From a bacterium (GTDB lineage Bacteria; UBP6; UBA1177; JAKLFG01), in NCBI GenBank assembly GCA_022709425.1, contig JAKLIW010000001.1, positions 205,552 through 269,551 on the forward strand: a stretch of 64,000 bases of DNA, given 5' to 3'. The translations under genes and the position numbers were made by a program. This document shows, piece by piece, positions 48,486 to 56,848 of this stretch (position 1 is its first letter; the number at the start of each line of letters is the position of its first letter). The notes beneath the pieces were generated by a model. It saw only the letters and a program-made list of their open reading frames with translations, had not been told where the DNA came from and made no database searches.

Positions 48486-49718
48486 CTATCTGTCTTCTTC
48501 TGCGAAGTAAGTTTTCCCTTCCTTCCTGATCACCACCTTTTTAAGGTCTTTGACCTGTCCCTTCCCGCGGTAGGTGAGTTGAAAGTAGGTGTCGGTGGTC
48601 CCTTCGAACCGGTCGGGAGCGACCGCGGTCTCGAGTATCATCGCCATCGCGCGGCCCACCTGCGACCGCTGGAAATCGCGTTTCTTCGCGGCGAACAGTT
48701 CGCGCAGACGGCGCGACCGCTCCTTTTTCACCGCGGGCGGCACGCCGATCGTTTTGTGCAGTTCGGCCGCCGGGGTGCCGGGGCGCGGCGAGAAGGGAAA
48801 AACATGACCGTAGGTGAAGGGAAGCGACGAGATGAACTGGAACGCCTCCTCAAAATGGGCGTCGCTCTCGCCGGGAAACCCAACTATGATGTCGGTTCCA
48901 ATAGCAGGCGGCTCAACATAACAAGCCGCGACGGCGCGTACCTTTTCGGCGAACAGTTCGGTGCCCGACGGACGGCGCATCGCGCGGAGCACTACATCGC
49001 TCCCCGCCTGCAGCGGGATATGCCAGTGCGGCACGATCTTCCCGGCGGCGGCAAGCGCCAGCAGGCGGTCGTCTATCTCGTCGGCCTCGAGCGATGAGAG
49101 CCGCACCCGCCCGACGATGGCGTGGGCCATCTCCACGATGTCGGCGAGCCGCGCCCCGTCGGCCCGTTCGTGGCCGTACTTCCCGACATGGATGCCGGTC
49201 AGCACCACCTCGCGGTAGCCGCGGTCATGGACGCTGCGGAGCAGTTGTTCGACCGTGTCGGGCGGCACGCTGCGGATATCACGGCCGCGCACCGACGGGA
49301 TGACGCAGTAGGCGCAGGAACCGGTGCAGCCATCCTCTATCTTGATGACGGGCCGGGCGCGCAGTACGGTGAAGTCGTCGTTCACCGCCCGTTCGAGATA
49401 CCTCGCCACCGCCGCGATGTCGGGCAGGTAGACGATCCCCTCTTCCACCGGCCGGTGACTGTCGTTGGTGCGGGCGTAACAGCCGGTGACGATGACCGGC
49501 GCCCCGGTGCGGGAAAGCCGCCGCGCCATCGAACGGACCTGCGCGTCGGCCGCCGCGGTGACGGTACAGCCGTTGACGATATAGAGGTCGGCCGGCCCGT
49601 CGGCGTCGACGAGTGTGTAGCCCGACAGCGCCGTGGCAAGCTGTTCGCTTTCGAAAAGATTTACCTTGCAGCCGAAGGTGACGATGGCGACGCGGCGATT
49701 ACCGCTAGGCGATGCCAT
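48486..49718 (-). CDS. mtaB: tRNA (t6A37) methylthiotransferase MtaB
   Basis: The 410-residue radical SAM methylthiotransferase adds a methylthio group to N6-threonylcarbamoyladenosine-37 of tRNA. The N-terminal cluster cysteines are Cys17 (TFGCKVN), Cys51 and Cys80. The radical SAM motif is Cys131, Cys135, Cys138 (CTGSCAYC). A C-terminal TRAM-like domain is present. FGCKVN rather than the MiaB-type start, plus length and VTFGCKVNLFESE, points to MtaB over MiaB or RimO. It overlaps iscU by 14 bp, fitting a cluster-delivery link to the upstream iscU/nifS genes. Confidence 0.9.
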   Translation of the reverse strand: MASPSGNRRVAIVTFGCKVNLFESEQLATALSGYTLVDADGPADLYIVNGCTVTAAADAQVRSMARRLSRTGAPVIVTGCYARTNDSHRPVEEGIVYLPDIAAVARYLERAVNDDFTVLRARPVIKIEDGCTGSCAYCVIPSVRGRDIRSVPPDTVEQLLRSVHDRGYREVVLTGIHVGKYGHERADGARLADIVEMAHAIVGRVRLSSLEADEIDDRLLALAAAGKIVPHWHIPLQAGSDVVLRAMRRPSGTELFAEKVRAVAACYVEPPAIGTDIIVGFPGESDAHFEEAFQFISSLPFTYGHVFPFSPRPGTPAAELHKTIGVPPAVKKERSRRLRELFAAKKRDFQRSQVGRAMAMILETAVAPDRFEGTTDTYFQLTYRGKGQVKDLKKVVIRKEGKTYFAEEDR

Positions 49719-50082
49719 GTTCCTTCATGTAGGTCTTCACCGCCTGATGGAGCGCGTCGGCGGCGAGGTTCGAGCAGTGCATCTTGACCGCGGGGAGTCC
49801 GCCCAGTTCGTCGGCCACCTGATCGCGGGTGATGTCGAGCGCCTCCTTGAGCGACTTTCCCTTGACCATCTCGGTGGTCTGGGAACTGACCGCTATCGCG
49901 GCGCCGCAGCCGAAGGTCTGGAACTTGATGTCCTCGATCATCTCGCCGTTGATCTTGAGGTACATCTTGATGACATCGCCGCACGAGGGGTTGCCCACCT
50001 CGGCGATCGCGTTGGCGTCCTCGATCTTGCCGACATTGCGCGGATTCATGAAGTGGTCCATGACCTTTTCGGTGTAATTCAT
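49705..50082 (-). CDS. iscU: Iron-sulfur cluster scaffold, IscU/NifU N-domain type
   Basis: The 125-residue protein is a scaffold on which [2Fe-2S]/[4Fe-4S] clusters are built. All three ligand cysteines are present: Cys34 (GNPSCGD), Cys59 (FGCGAAIA) and Cys103 (MHCSNLA). There is no C-terminal NifU extension, so it is a stand-alone IscU-like form. It lies 7 bp downstream of the cysteine desulfurase that supplies sulfur. With Rnf, Ehr, KamA and MtaB nearby, demand for clusters in this cell is high. Confidence 0.95.
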   Translation of the reverse strand: MNYTEKVMDHFMNPRNVGKIEDANAIAEVGNPSCGDVIKMYLKINGEMIEDIKFQTFGCGAAIAVSSQTTEMVKGKSLKEALDITRDQVADELGGLPAVKMHCSNLAADALHQAVKTYMKEHGIA

Positions 50083-50089
50083 GACAGCC

Positions 50090-51280
50090 TCATTTTGGCT
50101 TTGAATTCATAAACTTATCGTAGAGCGGGGAGAAACTGCGAAGTTGCGCGACGACCTCCTTGACCCGGTCGACCACATAACCGACCTCCTCCATCTTCGA
50201 GTATTTCCCGAAGCTGAAGCGGATGGACGAATGGGCCTCCTCTTCGTCGCCATTACAGATGGCCATGATGACATGGCTCGGGTCGAGCGTCCCGGACGAA
50301 CAGGCCGAACCGGTCGATACGGCGATGCCGTGGTAGTCGAGTTTGAGTTGTATCGCCTCGCCTTCGACGAAGCGGAAACTGATGTTGCTGGTGGTGTAGA
50401 GCCGGTTGTCGGCCCCGCCGTTGCGCCGCGTGTGGGGCACCTCGGCGAGGATGCGCGCCTCGAAGGCGTCGCGTATCTTGCCGATCCGTTCACGGTCGGC
50501 CGCCATCTCGCCCGACGCGAGTTCGAGCGCCCTGCCCATCGCCACCATCCCGACGACGTTCTCGGTGCCGGCGCGCCGGTTATTTTCCTGATGGCCGCCG
50601 GTCAGTAGCGGATCGAGCCGCTTTCCTTTCTTGATATACAGCGCGCCGACACCTTTCGGGGCGTAGACCTTGTGGGCCGAGAGCGTCACGAAGTCGGCGT
50701 CGATATCCTTCACGCTGAAGGGCATCTTGCCGATCGCCTGCACCGCGTCGGTGTGGAAGAGTATCCCCTTTTCGTGGGCGATCTTCGCGATCTCCTTGAC
50801 CGGATAGATGACGCCGGTCTCGTTGTTGACCGTCATCACCGAGATGAGGCCGGTCGTCTCCTTGATCGCGTTTTTCAGGAACGCCATATCGAGGTTCCCC
50901 TCGCCGTCGACCGGCACGAACGAAACCTCGTACCCTTCGCCCGCCATCTTCTTGGCGGTGTCGTACACGGCGGGATGCTCCACGCCGCTCACGATGATAT
51001 GGTTGCGCCCTTTCTTTTCCTTATAGTTCACCTGATAGCCGCGCAGGACCGTGACATTTCCCTCGGTCGCCCCGGCGTTGAAGACGATCCGTTCCGGGTC
51101 GGCGCCGATGGCCGCGGCCACCTGTGCGCGGGCCGCCTCTATCTTCGTCTTGACCTGCCGCCCTTCGAGATGGCGCGAGGAGGGATTGCCGAACAGTTTA
51201 TTCAGAAAAGGAAGCACCGCGTCGCGCACCTCGGGCCGGACCGGCGTGGTCGCGTTGTAATCGAGATATATCCGCTCCAT
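50090..51280 (-). CDS. nifS: Cysteine desulfurase (NifS/IscS)
   Basis: The 396-residue PLP enzyme takes sulfur from cysteine for Fe-S assembly. The start MERIYLDYNATTPVRPEV is typical. The PLP lysine is in LSAHKVYAPKG and the catalytic loop cysteine in STGSACSSG. It is first in the nifS-iscU-mtaB run. NifS and IscS cannot be told apart securely here; the NifU-like partner favours NifS-type naming. A strong promoter and a GGAG site precede the ATG. Confidence 0.95.
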   Translation of the reverse strand: MERIYLDYNATTPVRPEVRDAVLPFLNKLFGNPSSRHLEGRQVKTKIEAARAQVAAAIGADPERIVFNAGATEGNVTVLRGYQVNYKEKKGRNHIIVSGVEHPAVYDTAKKMAGEGYEVSFVPVDGEGNLDMAFLKNAIKETTGLISVMTVNNETGVIYPVKEIAKIAHEKGILFHTDAVQAIGKMPFSVKDIDADFVTLSAHKVYAPKGVGALYIKKGKRLDPLLTGGHQENNRRAGTENVVGMVAMGRALELASGEMAADRERIGKIRDAFEARILAEVPHTRRNGGADNRLYTTSNISFRFVEGEAIQLKLDYHGIAVSTGSACSSGTLDPSHVIMAICNGDEEEAHSSIRFSFGKYSKMEEVGYVVDRVKEVVAQLRSFSPLYDKFMNSKPK

Positions 51281-51310
51281 GAGGCACTCCGTTGACCGTC
51301 GTCGTTTAGC

Positions 51311-51338
51311 ACTATAATACGGTCCGGAGTTTTGTCAA
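51311..51338 (-). promoter_or_regulatory. Promoter of nifS-iscU-mtaB
   Basis: On the minus strand TTGACA (complement of 51333-51338), 16-bp spacer, TATAGT (51311-51316). The leader is about 24 nt. No IscR-type box was recognised. Confidence 0.75.
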
Positions 51339-51379
51339 CCTAATTCTTTTAAAGTTAAGCAAAATCTTTTTAGGCGACC

Positions 51380-52393
51380 CTAACTGACGAGAAGCGCCTT
51401 CCCTTTTTCGGTGATGCGATACTTCTGTTTACTGGAGCGTGGCTTGTTGGGGACGGTCATTTCGACCAGTCCTTGTTCGATGAGCGGGTTGAGAATCTGA
51501 TCCCTGAACTTGGTCCGGTCGGTTCTTCCGTCGATCGCCATGAGTTCTATTATCCCATTATCTTCTAAACACTTACGCAATATTTCAACTTGGTGCCGAC
51601 TTGGTGCCGACTTGGTGCCTCCGGTGTTGTTCGTCGTCGCCTGTTCGATAGCGGAACGGAGCGCTCCCAGCATGAACTCGACGAACGGTGTCGCATCGCC
51701 CTGCGCATCGGCCATCGCCAGCATGCGGTAGTATTCCTCCTGCCGATCGTGTATCACCGTTTCCACCGGCAGAAAGGCGAGGAGCGGTTTCCATCCGCTC
51801 AATATCAGCGTCTGCCAAAGCCGCCCCAACCGGCCGTTCCCATCGGGAAATGGATGGATGAATTCGAACTCGTAATGGAATACGCTGCTCGCGACGAGCG
51901 GATGTTCGTCGGTATCCTTCAGCCATGAAAAAAGGTCCTCCATCAACTGCGGGACGCGGTCGGCCGCCGGCGCCAGATGGATCAGTTCCTTGCCCTTGAA
52001 TACTCCCACGCTACCACTGCGGAACTCGCCCGGCCGGTCAACCAGCCCGTTCATCATCAGGGCGTGCGCCGCTAGCAGATCGTCGCGGGATGTCGCCTGC
52101 CAATCGCTCAGTCGTTCATAGGCGGCATAGGCGTTGCGGACCTCTTGTATCTCGTGCGGAAGGCCGATGACATGCCTTCCCTCGATGACCGCCGTCACCT
52201 GTTCCAGAGAGAGGGTGTTGTTCTCGATGGCGAGCGATGCGTGTATGGAACGGAGCCGGTTGTTCTTCCGCAGGCGCGGCGAGAGCGCGGAAGCGTCGAG
52301 GGCGGCATAATGCCCGATCCGTTCGGCGATCTCGGCAACCAGATGAAGAAGGGCAGGCGTCAATTTGTAGGGTGGGCGATAGGGATGCGTCAT
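51380..52393 (-). CDS. Fic-family AMP-transferase with winged-helix C-terminus
   Basis: The 337-residue protein contains the complete Fic motif HPFPDGNGRLGR (residues 180-191), so it should transfer AMP or another nucleotide to target hydroxyls. The N-terminal inhibitory helix motif S-x3-E-N is present as SLAIEN (Ser53, Glu57, Asn58), making it a class II, self-inhibited Fic protein. The C-terminal region (about 270-337) looks like a winged-helix domain (RDQILNPLIEQGLVEM). An 11-bp DNA repeat lies in the linker between the two. It has its own promoter. Confidence 0.93.
   Translation of the reverse strand: MTHPYRPPYKLTPALLHLVAEIAERIGHYAALDASALSPRLRKNNRLRSIHASLAIENNTLSLEQVTAVIEGRHVIGLPHEIQEVRNAYAAYERLSDWQATSRDDLLAAHALMMNGLVDRPGEFRSGSVGVFKGKELIHLAPAADRVPQLMEDLFSWLKDTDEHPLVASSVFHYEFEFIHPFPDGNGRLGRLWQTLILSGWKPLLAFLPVETVIHDRQEEYYRMLAMADAQGDATPFVEFMLGALRSAIEQATTNNTGGTKSAPSRHQVEILRKCLEDNGIIELMAIDGRTDRTKFRDQILNPLIEQGLVEMTVPNKPRSSKQKYRITEKGKALLVS
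51589..51619. repeat. 11-bp tandem repeat (2.8 copies) inside the fic gene
   Basis: CTTGGTGCCGA occurs twice plus nine bases of a third copy, without mismatches. The unit is not a multiple of three, so gain or loss of one copy shifts the reading frame before the winged-helix domain. Confidence 0.85.
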
Positions 52394-52421
52394 GTCGGAA
52401 CCCCGTTCGATAACCGGGCCG

Positions 52422-52450
52422 ATTCTACCTCAGCCGTTTCGGGATTGCAA
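52422..52450 (-). promoter_or_regulatory. Promoter of the fic gene
   Basis: On the minus strand TTGCAA (complement of 52445-52450), 17-bp spacer, TAGAAT (52422-52427). The leader is about 21 nt with GGGG before the ATG at 52393. Confidence 0.6.
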
Positions 52451-52489
52451 TAAATCGGGCACACGGATCGGGCATACGATATTTCTCCT

Positions 52490-53182
52490 TTACCGTTCGC
52501 CGAAGAGTATGGTGCCGAGCCTAACCATGGTCGCTCCCTCCTCAATGGCAACATCGAAATCATTGGACATTCCCATCGAAAGTTCAGAAAAAAGACGCGG
52601 GTCGGCCTGCTCTTCACGGAGGATACGATCACGCAGTTCGCGGAGCTGCCGGAAGTAGGGGCGCACCGCTTCCGGTTCGAGGAACGGCGGGATGGCCATG
52701 AGACCGCACACCGCGAGCCGGTCGAAACCCTTCACGGCACGGTAGAGCGCCGTCGCTTCGTCGGGACCGGTGCCGCTCTTCGATTCCTCGCCGCCGAGAT
52801 TTATCTGGAGCAGGATGTTGATGCGCGCCACATTCTGTTTTTCGGCTTGCTTTTGTATCTCCTCGGCCAGTTTCACCGAATCGACCGAATGTATCCACTG
52901 CACCTTGTCGATGATATATTTCACCTTGTTCGACTGCAGGTGACCGATGAAGTGCCATTCGATGGCGTCGTCCTTCAGCTCCTCGTACTTGTCGAGAAAT
53001 TCCTGCACATAACTTTCGCCGATGTCGACAAGTCCGGCGCGGCGGAATTCGCGGATGAGCGATGCCGGTTTGTGCTTGGCGACGCCGACGAGGCGTATCG
53101 CGTCAGGATGGCGGCGGGCGATGGCGGCCGCATCGCCGATCGCCTGATATATCTTTCTCAGATGTTCTATCCGTTCCTGCAT
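52490..53182 (-). CDS. yggS: YggS/PLPBP family PLP homeostasis protein
   Basis: The 230-residue protein is a PLP-binding TIM-barrel of the YggS/PROSC family, which buffers pyridoxal phosphate. Family text includes LVGVAKHKP (PLP lysine region), IGESYVQEFLDKY, EWHFIGHLQSNKVKYI, and near the end LSMGMSNDFDVAIEEGATMVRLGTILFG. The ATG at 53182 was chosen: it overlaps the upstream stop as TGATG and has GGAG six bases before it. The upstream in-frame Met at 53194 lies inside the preceding gene. Confidence 0.93.
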   Translation of the reverse strand: MQERIEHLRKIYQAIGDAAAIARRHPDAIRLVGVAKHKPASLIREFRRAGLVDIGESYVQEFLDKYEELKDDAIEWHFIGHLQSNKVKYIIDKVQWIHSVDSVKLAEEIQKQAEKQNVARINILLQINLGGEESKSGTGPDEATALYRAVKGFDRLAVCGLMAIPPFLEPEAVRPYFRQLRELRDRILREEQADPRLFSELSMGMSNDFDVAIEEGATMVRLGTILFGER

Positions 53183-53439
53183 CAGAGGCTCCAATCGTCG
53201 TCTTCGGACGGACCGTAGATCGATACCCGTTTATAATCGGCCGGGTAGTAACTCTCAAGGAAACGGATCTCGGCGATGAGCGCCGGATCGATCTTTTCGG
53301 CGTCGAGTTGCTTGCGCACCGCCTCGATCGATTCGGCCACCACATGACGCGGCGCCATCCCGGCGATGTTGAAAAGGACGCGGTAGAGCTTCTCTTTGCC
53401 GTGTTCCGGCTCGGTCGGCAGTTCGCGCGGTTCGGTCAT
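53182..53439 (-). CDS. Uncharacterised 85-residue protein
   Basis: A small acidic protein without signal or membrane segments. It has alpha/beta character: YRVLFNIAGMAPRHVVAES, a helix IEAVRKQLDAEKI, and IRFLESYYPADYKRVSIYG. It ends SEDDDWSL. It is probably real because it is translationally coupled to yggS (TGATG overlap) and GGAG precedes its ATG. No family recognised. Confidence 0.65.
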   Translation of the reverse strand: MTEPRELPTEPEHGKEKLYRVLFNIAGMAPRHVVAESIEAVRKQLDAEKIDPALIAEIRFLESYYPADYKRVSIYGPSEDDDWSL

Positions 53440-53509
53440 CGTCTCCTCCGTTCGGGAGGCATATTACTCGGAAGCGGGGTGGGAAGCAAGAGGGATGGCA
53501 GGAGATTTT

Positions 53510-55189
53510 TTATTTCTTCTTGCGCTTGAATGCCGGTTTGAAGGCGGGCCGTTTGCCGTGCGGTTTTTTGTGGTCGCCGTGACCGCCGTGGCCGCCGTCC
53601 TCGGCGCGGGCCCGGGTGACGAGCGGTTTTTTCTCCTTGTCGCCCTTGAAGAAGCGGAGAAGTTTCTCGGCATCCTCGAACGGGACGGTGATGAACGAGA
53701 AGGTCTCGAAGAGTTTCAGTCCCTGAATGGCGTTCTCGGCGACGCCCGATTTCTCGGCGAGGAGTGTCACGATGGAGCGCGCCGTGTGGCCGTGGGCCCG
53801 GCCCAGCGCGATGAAGAGCCGCGTCCGCCCTTCGGCGTTGACCGCCTCTTTGCGGCGGTGGGAGATATCTTCGATCTCGCGGTAGCGGTCGCTACGGAAC
53901 AGTTCGCCGTATCCGCGGGCGATGAGGGTGCTCACCACCTCTTCGGCGCTGTTCTCCATGAGCAGTTCCCGCGCCAGTTTAAGCGACTGCGGGTCGGCGG
54001 TGACGGCGAGCATCCCCTGTATCTCGCTTTTCACCCGCTGCATGTTGACCTGCAGCACCTCGCTCACCCCCGGCAGTTTCTCGCGCCGTATCTCGGTGCG
54101 GGCGATCCGTTTGATGAACAGGAGGCGGCGATATTCGTCGGGCGTCACGAAGGTTATCGCGGTCCCTTCGCTCCCGGCGCGGCCGGTGCGGCCGATGCGG
54201 TGGACATACGATTCGGGGTCGTGCGGCAGGGAGTAGTTGATGACATGGCTCAGGTTGTTGACATCGAGCCCGCGCGCCGCCACATCGGTCGCCACGAGGA
54301 TGGTGTTCCGCTTCGCCTTGAACCGTTCCATCACCCGTTCCCGTTCCCGCTGGGTGATGTCGCCGTGCAGGAGATCGGCGGTGTAGCCGCGGTCGAGCAG
54401 TTTGCGCGACACCTGATCGACATCGACCTTGGTGCGGCAGAAGATGAGGCCGTAGAAGTTCTCCGACACATCGATGATGCGGCAGAGCGCCTCGAATTTG
54501 TCCGACTCGCGGACCTCGAAGTATATCTGTTCGGTCAGTTCGGTGGTAAGGTCCTTCGATTCCTCGCGGATGAGCTGGTATTTCCCCATCCGGCGCCGCG
54601 CGAGCTGGAGTATCGGGTCGGGCATCGTCGCCGAGAACAGGAGCATCCGCCGTTCTTTGGGCGTCGCGGCCGTTATCGTCTCGACATCGTCGATGAAGCC
54701 CATGTTGAGCATCTCGTCGGCCTCGTCGAGGACCAGCGTGGTCACTGCGTCGAGTTTCAGTTCACGCCGCTCCAACAGATCGAGTATCCGCCCCGGCGTC
54801 CCGACGACCAACTGCACGCCGCGTTTCAGCCGTTTTATCTGATCGAATATCGGCGCGCCGCCGTAGATGGGGAGCACCTGTAGTGTTCGCGAGCCTCTGA
54901 GACTGATGATCTCCTCGGATACCTGCAATGCCAGTTCGCGGGTCGGGACCAGAACGAGCCCCTGCACCCCGCGCACCGCCGGGTCTATTCGCTCCAGCAT
55001 CGGGAGGGCGAAGGCGGCCGTTTTGCCGGTGCCGGTCCGCGCCTGACCCACCACATCGCAGGTCTCGCCGAGCAGTAGCGGGATGACCGACCGCTGGATG
55101 GGGGTCGGTTCTTCGAAGCCTTTTGCCTTGAGGGCGAGCAGGGTCTCCTGCGAAAGTCCTAATTCTTTAAATAACGGAAGGATGGTCAT
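53510..55189 (-). CDS. deaD: DEAD-box RNA helicase with DbpA-type RNA-binding C-terminus
   Basis: The 559-residue ATP-dependent helicase unwinds RNA in ribosome assembly or cold adaptation. Motifs in order are the Q motif (GFEEPTPIQ), I (ARTGTGKT, 50-57), Ia (PTRELAL), II (DEAD), III (SAT) and VI (HRIGRTGRAG). A DbpA/CsdA RNA-binding domain (about 460-530) and a His/Lys-rich basic tail (HGGHGDHKKPHGKR) follow. ATG 55189 has GGAG six bases upstream and is preferred over TTG 55201. DeaD/CsdA is the closest type. Confidence 0.93.
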   Translation of the reverse strand: MTILPLFKELGLSQETLLALKAKGFEEPTPIQRSVIPLLLGETCDVVGQARTGTGKTAAFALPMLERIDPAVRGVQGLVLVPTRELALQVSEEIISLRGSRTLQVLPIYGGAPIFDQIKRLKRGVQLVVGTPGRILDLLERRELKLDAVTTLVLDEADEMLNMGFIDDVETITAATPKERRMLLFSATMPDPILQLARRRMGKYQLIREESKDLTTELTEQIYFEVRESDKFEALCRIIDVSENFYGLIFCRTKVDVDQVSRKLLDRGYTADLLHGDITQRERERVMERFKAKRNTILVATDVAARGLDVNNLSHVINYSLPHDPESYVHRIGRTGRAGSEGTAITFVTPDEYRRLLFIKRIARTEIRREKLPGVSEVLQVNMQRVKSEIQGMLAVTADPQSLKLARELLMENSAEEVVSTLIARGYGELFRSDRYREIEDISHRRKEAVNAEGRTRLFIALGRAHGHTARSIVTLLAEKSGVAENAIQGLKLFETFSFITVPFEDAEKLLRFFKGDKEKKPLVTRARAEDGGHGGHGDHKKPHGKRPAFKPAFKRKKK

Positions 55190-55213
55190 GCGCGTCTCCA
55201 AAAGTTCGGTGCG

Positions 55214-55241
55214 ACTATAGTCCGATACGGGCCAAAAGCAA
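55214..55241 (-). promoter_or_regulatory. Promoter of the DEAD-box helicase gene
   Basis: On the minus strand TTGCTT (complement of 55236-55241), 16-bp spacer, TATAGT (55214-55219). The leader is short (about 18 nt), so there is no long cold-shock-type leader. Confidence 0.6.
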
Positions 55242-55280
55242 CAGGAATAAAATCAGGGGGATAATAATGGTAGAGATATT

Positions 55281-55308
55281 TTGAGAATTCGGGCGCGCGG
55301 AGTACACT
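55281..55308 (+). promoter_or_regulatory. Candidate promoter of the KPNIYLYP-domain lipoprotein gene
   Basis: TTGAGA (55281-55286), 16-bp spacer, TACACT (55303-55308). The leader would be about 54 nt and ends with a GGAAGGGGG site. Confidence 0.45.
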
Positions 55309-55368
55309 AAAGGGCCGGTCGAAGAGAAAGCTCGTTCACTTATGGATTTTTGGAAGGGGGAAAGCGAA

Positions 55369-56838
55369 ATGAAAAAAATAACGTGGCTCGTCATCATGGC
55401 GGCGCTCCTGCTGTGGGCCTGCGGCGATGAGACCGAGCCGAAACCGGGAACCGATACCGACAGCGCGGCGAATACCGACACCGCCGTGACCGATGACACG
55501 GTGACCGATGATGTCGTACCTGACGATGCCGCGTCCGATGAAATACTCGATGTCGATGTTCCCGCTACCTGCGGTAACGGGATAATCGATGCGGGCGAAA
55601 CCTGCGACGGCGGCAGTGTTTACTGCGGCGATCTCGATGAAAAATGGTCTTTCGGTACGGCTTATTGCAATGATGCCTGTTCCGGTTATGAAACATACGA
55701 ATGTCAGGAACCCTATGCCGATGATGACGAAACGCCCGACATCGACAACGGTAACTGCTTCAACCTCGGGACCACCTATGTGAAGGGCGACCTCCCCGAT
55801 GTCGCGACCGGCATATCGCTCGTGGTCTATTCTGATGGCTGGGGCGTCCGGCTCGATACCTTGACGATGGACACCGAAGGGACCATCACGCTCAATGTCC
55901 CCGAAGAAAATCCTTACGACGGGCAGACCCCTCACTACTTCATCTACGAAACGGCCGACGGCTTTTTCACCAACGCCGCTGACGCAAAATTCGGCGACAC
56001 CATCACGGTCGATCTCGATCCGGTGATGCCCGACAACCTCATCAACGGCAACATCTTCATGATCCAAAGTTACTTCGGGCCGACCGCGCTCGCGAATACC
56101 GCGATAACGGTGACCGACACCAACGGCGCCACCATCGGTTGTTTCACGACCGACGGTACCGGCCGTTTCGTCATCAACCTGCCGGCGGGCGACTACCGCT
56201 TCCAATTCCAGGATATGGATATGGCGCTCTATGACAAGGCGGTCTCGACCACCGGCCCCGGCGACTATCTCGACCTGCGGATAGAGGCGCAGGCACAGGC
56301 GGCAAAGCCGAACATCTATCTCTATCCCCTCGAAACGACCGATGTTTCGGTCACGCTCGGCTTCCCGCTGGGCGGTTTTGTGACCACCTCGATCCCCGAC
56401 TACGGCGACGGTTGGCAGGTGACGGTCGACCCCGACGGCACCATCGACGGTCAGTTCGGCTACCTCTTCTACGAGGCGCAGCAGCCCGACCAGTACCAGT
56501 ACGCGGAGGGGTGGACCGTAGCGAAGCAGGGGCTGGAGAAATTCTTCCGCGCGAACCTCGCCGCCTACGGGTTCGCCGGGCGCGAGATAGAGGACTTCAT
56601 CGCGTGGTGGATACCGCGTCTGAACGGCGGCCCCTGCTACGACCTCTTCCCGCAGACCGCCGCCGAGATAGACCCGCTCATCACGCTCGACATCACTCCG
56701 ACGCCCGACAGCCTCCAGCGTCTTTTCTATGCGGTACGGGCGACCGACGCCTGCGGCGAACACCTCGCGACGCCGCTCATCGAACCCTTCGCCCGTGACG
56801 GCTTCACCGCGCTCGAATGGGGCGTCATCGTCAAGTAG
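55369..56838 (+). CDS. Lipoprotein with Cys-rich repeat and KPNIYLYP domain
   Basis: The 489-residue protein has a lipobox LWAC (Cys18) and an Asp/Thr-rich linker (about 20-60). A Cys-rich repeat of the type frequent in Myxococcota follows (CGNGIIDAGETCDGG), then a beta-sandwich region. A C-terminal domain (about 320-489) begins KPNIYLYPLETTDVSV and contains YGDGWQVTVDPDGTIDG. KP-x-IYLYP domains of this form recur in many bacterial surface proteins, but I know of no assigned function. ATG 55369 has a GGAAGGGGG ribosome-binding site and gives the correct signal peptide. It converges with the ABC permease genes, 10 bp apart. Confidence 0.78.
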   Translation: MKKITWLVIMAALLLWACGDETEPKPGTDTDSAANTDTAVTDDTVTDDVVPDDAASDEILDVDVPATCGNGIIDAGETCDGGSVYCGDLDEKWSFGTAYCNDACSGYETYECQEPYADDDETPDIDNGNCFNLGTTYVKGDLPDVATGISLVVYSDGWGVRLDTLTMDTEGTITLNVPEENPYDGQTPHYFIYETADGFFTNAADAKFGDTITVDLDPVMPDNLINGNIFMIQSYFGPTALANTAITVTDTNGATIGCFTTDGTGRFVINLPAGDYRFQFQDMDMALYDKAVSTTGPGDYLDLRIEAQAQAAKPNIYLYPLETTDVSVTLGFPLGGFVTTSIPDYGDGWQVTVDPDGTIDGQFGYLFYEAQQPDQYQYAEGWTVAKQGLEKFFRANLAAYGFAGREIEDFIAWWIPRLNGGPCYDLFPQTAAEIDPLITLDITPTPDSLQRLFYAVRATDACGEHLATPLIEPFARDGFTALEWGVIVK

Positions 56839-56848
56839 TTTTCCACTA

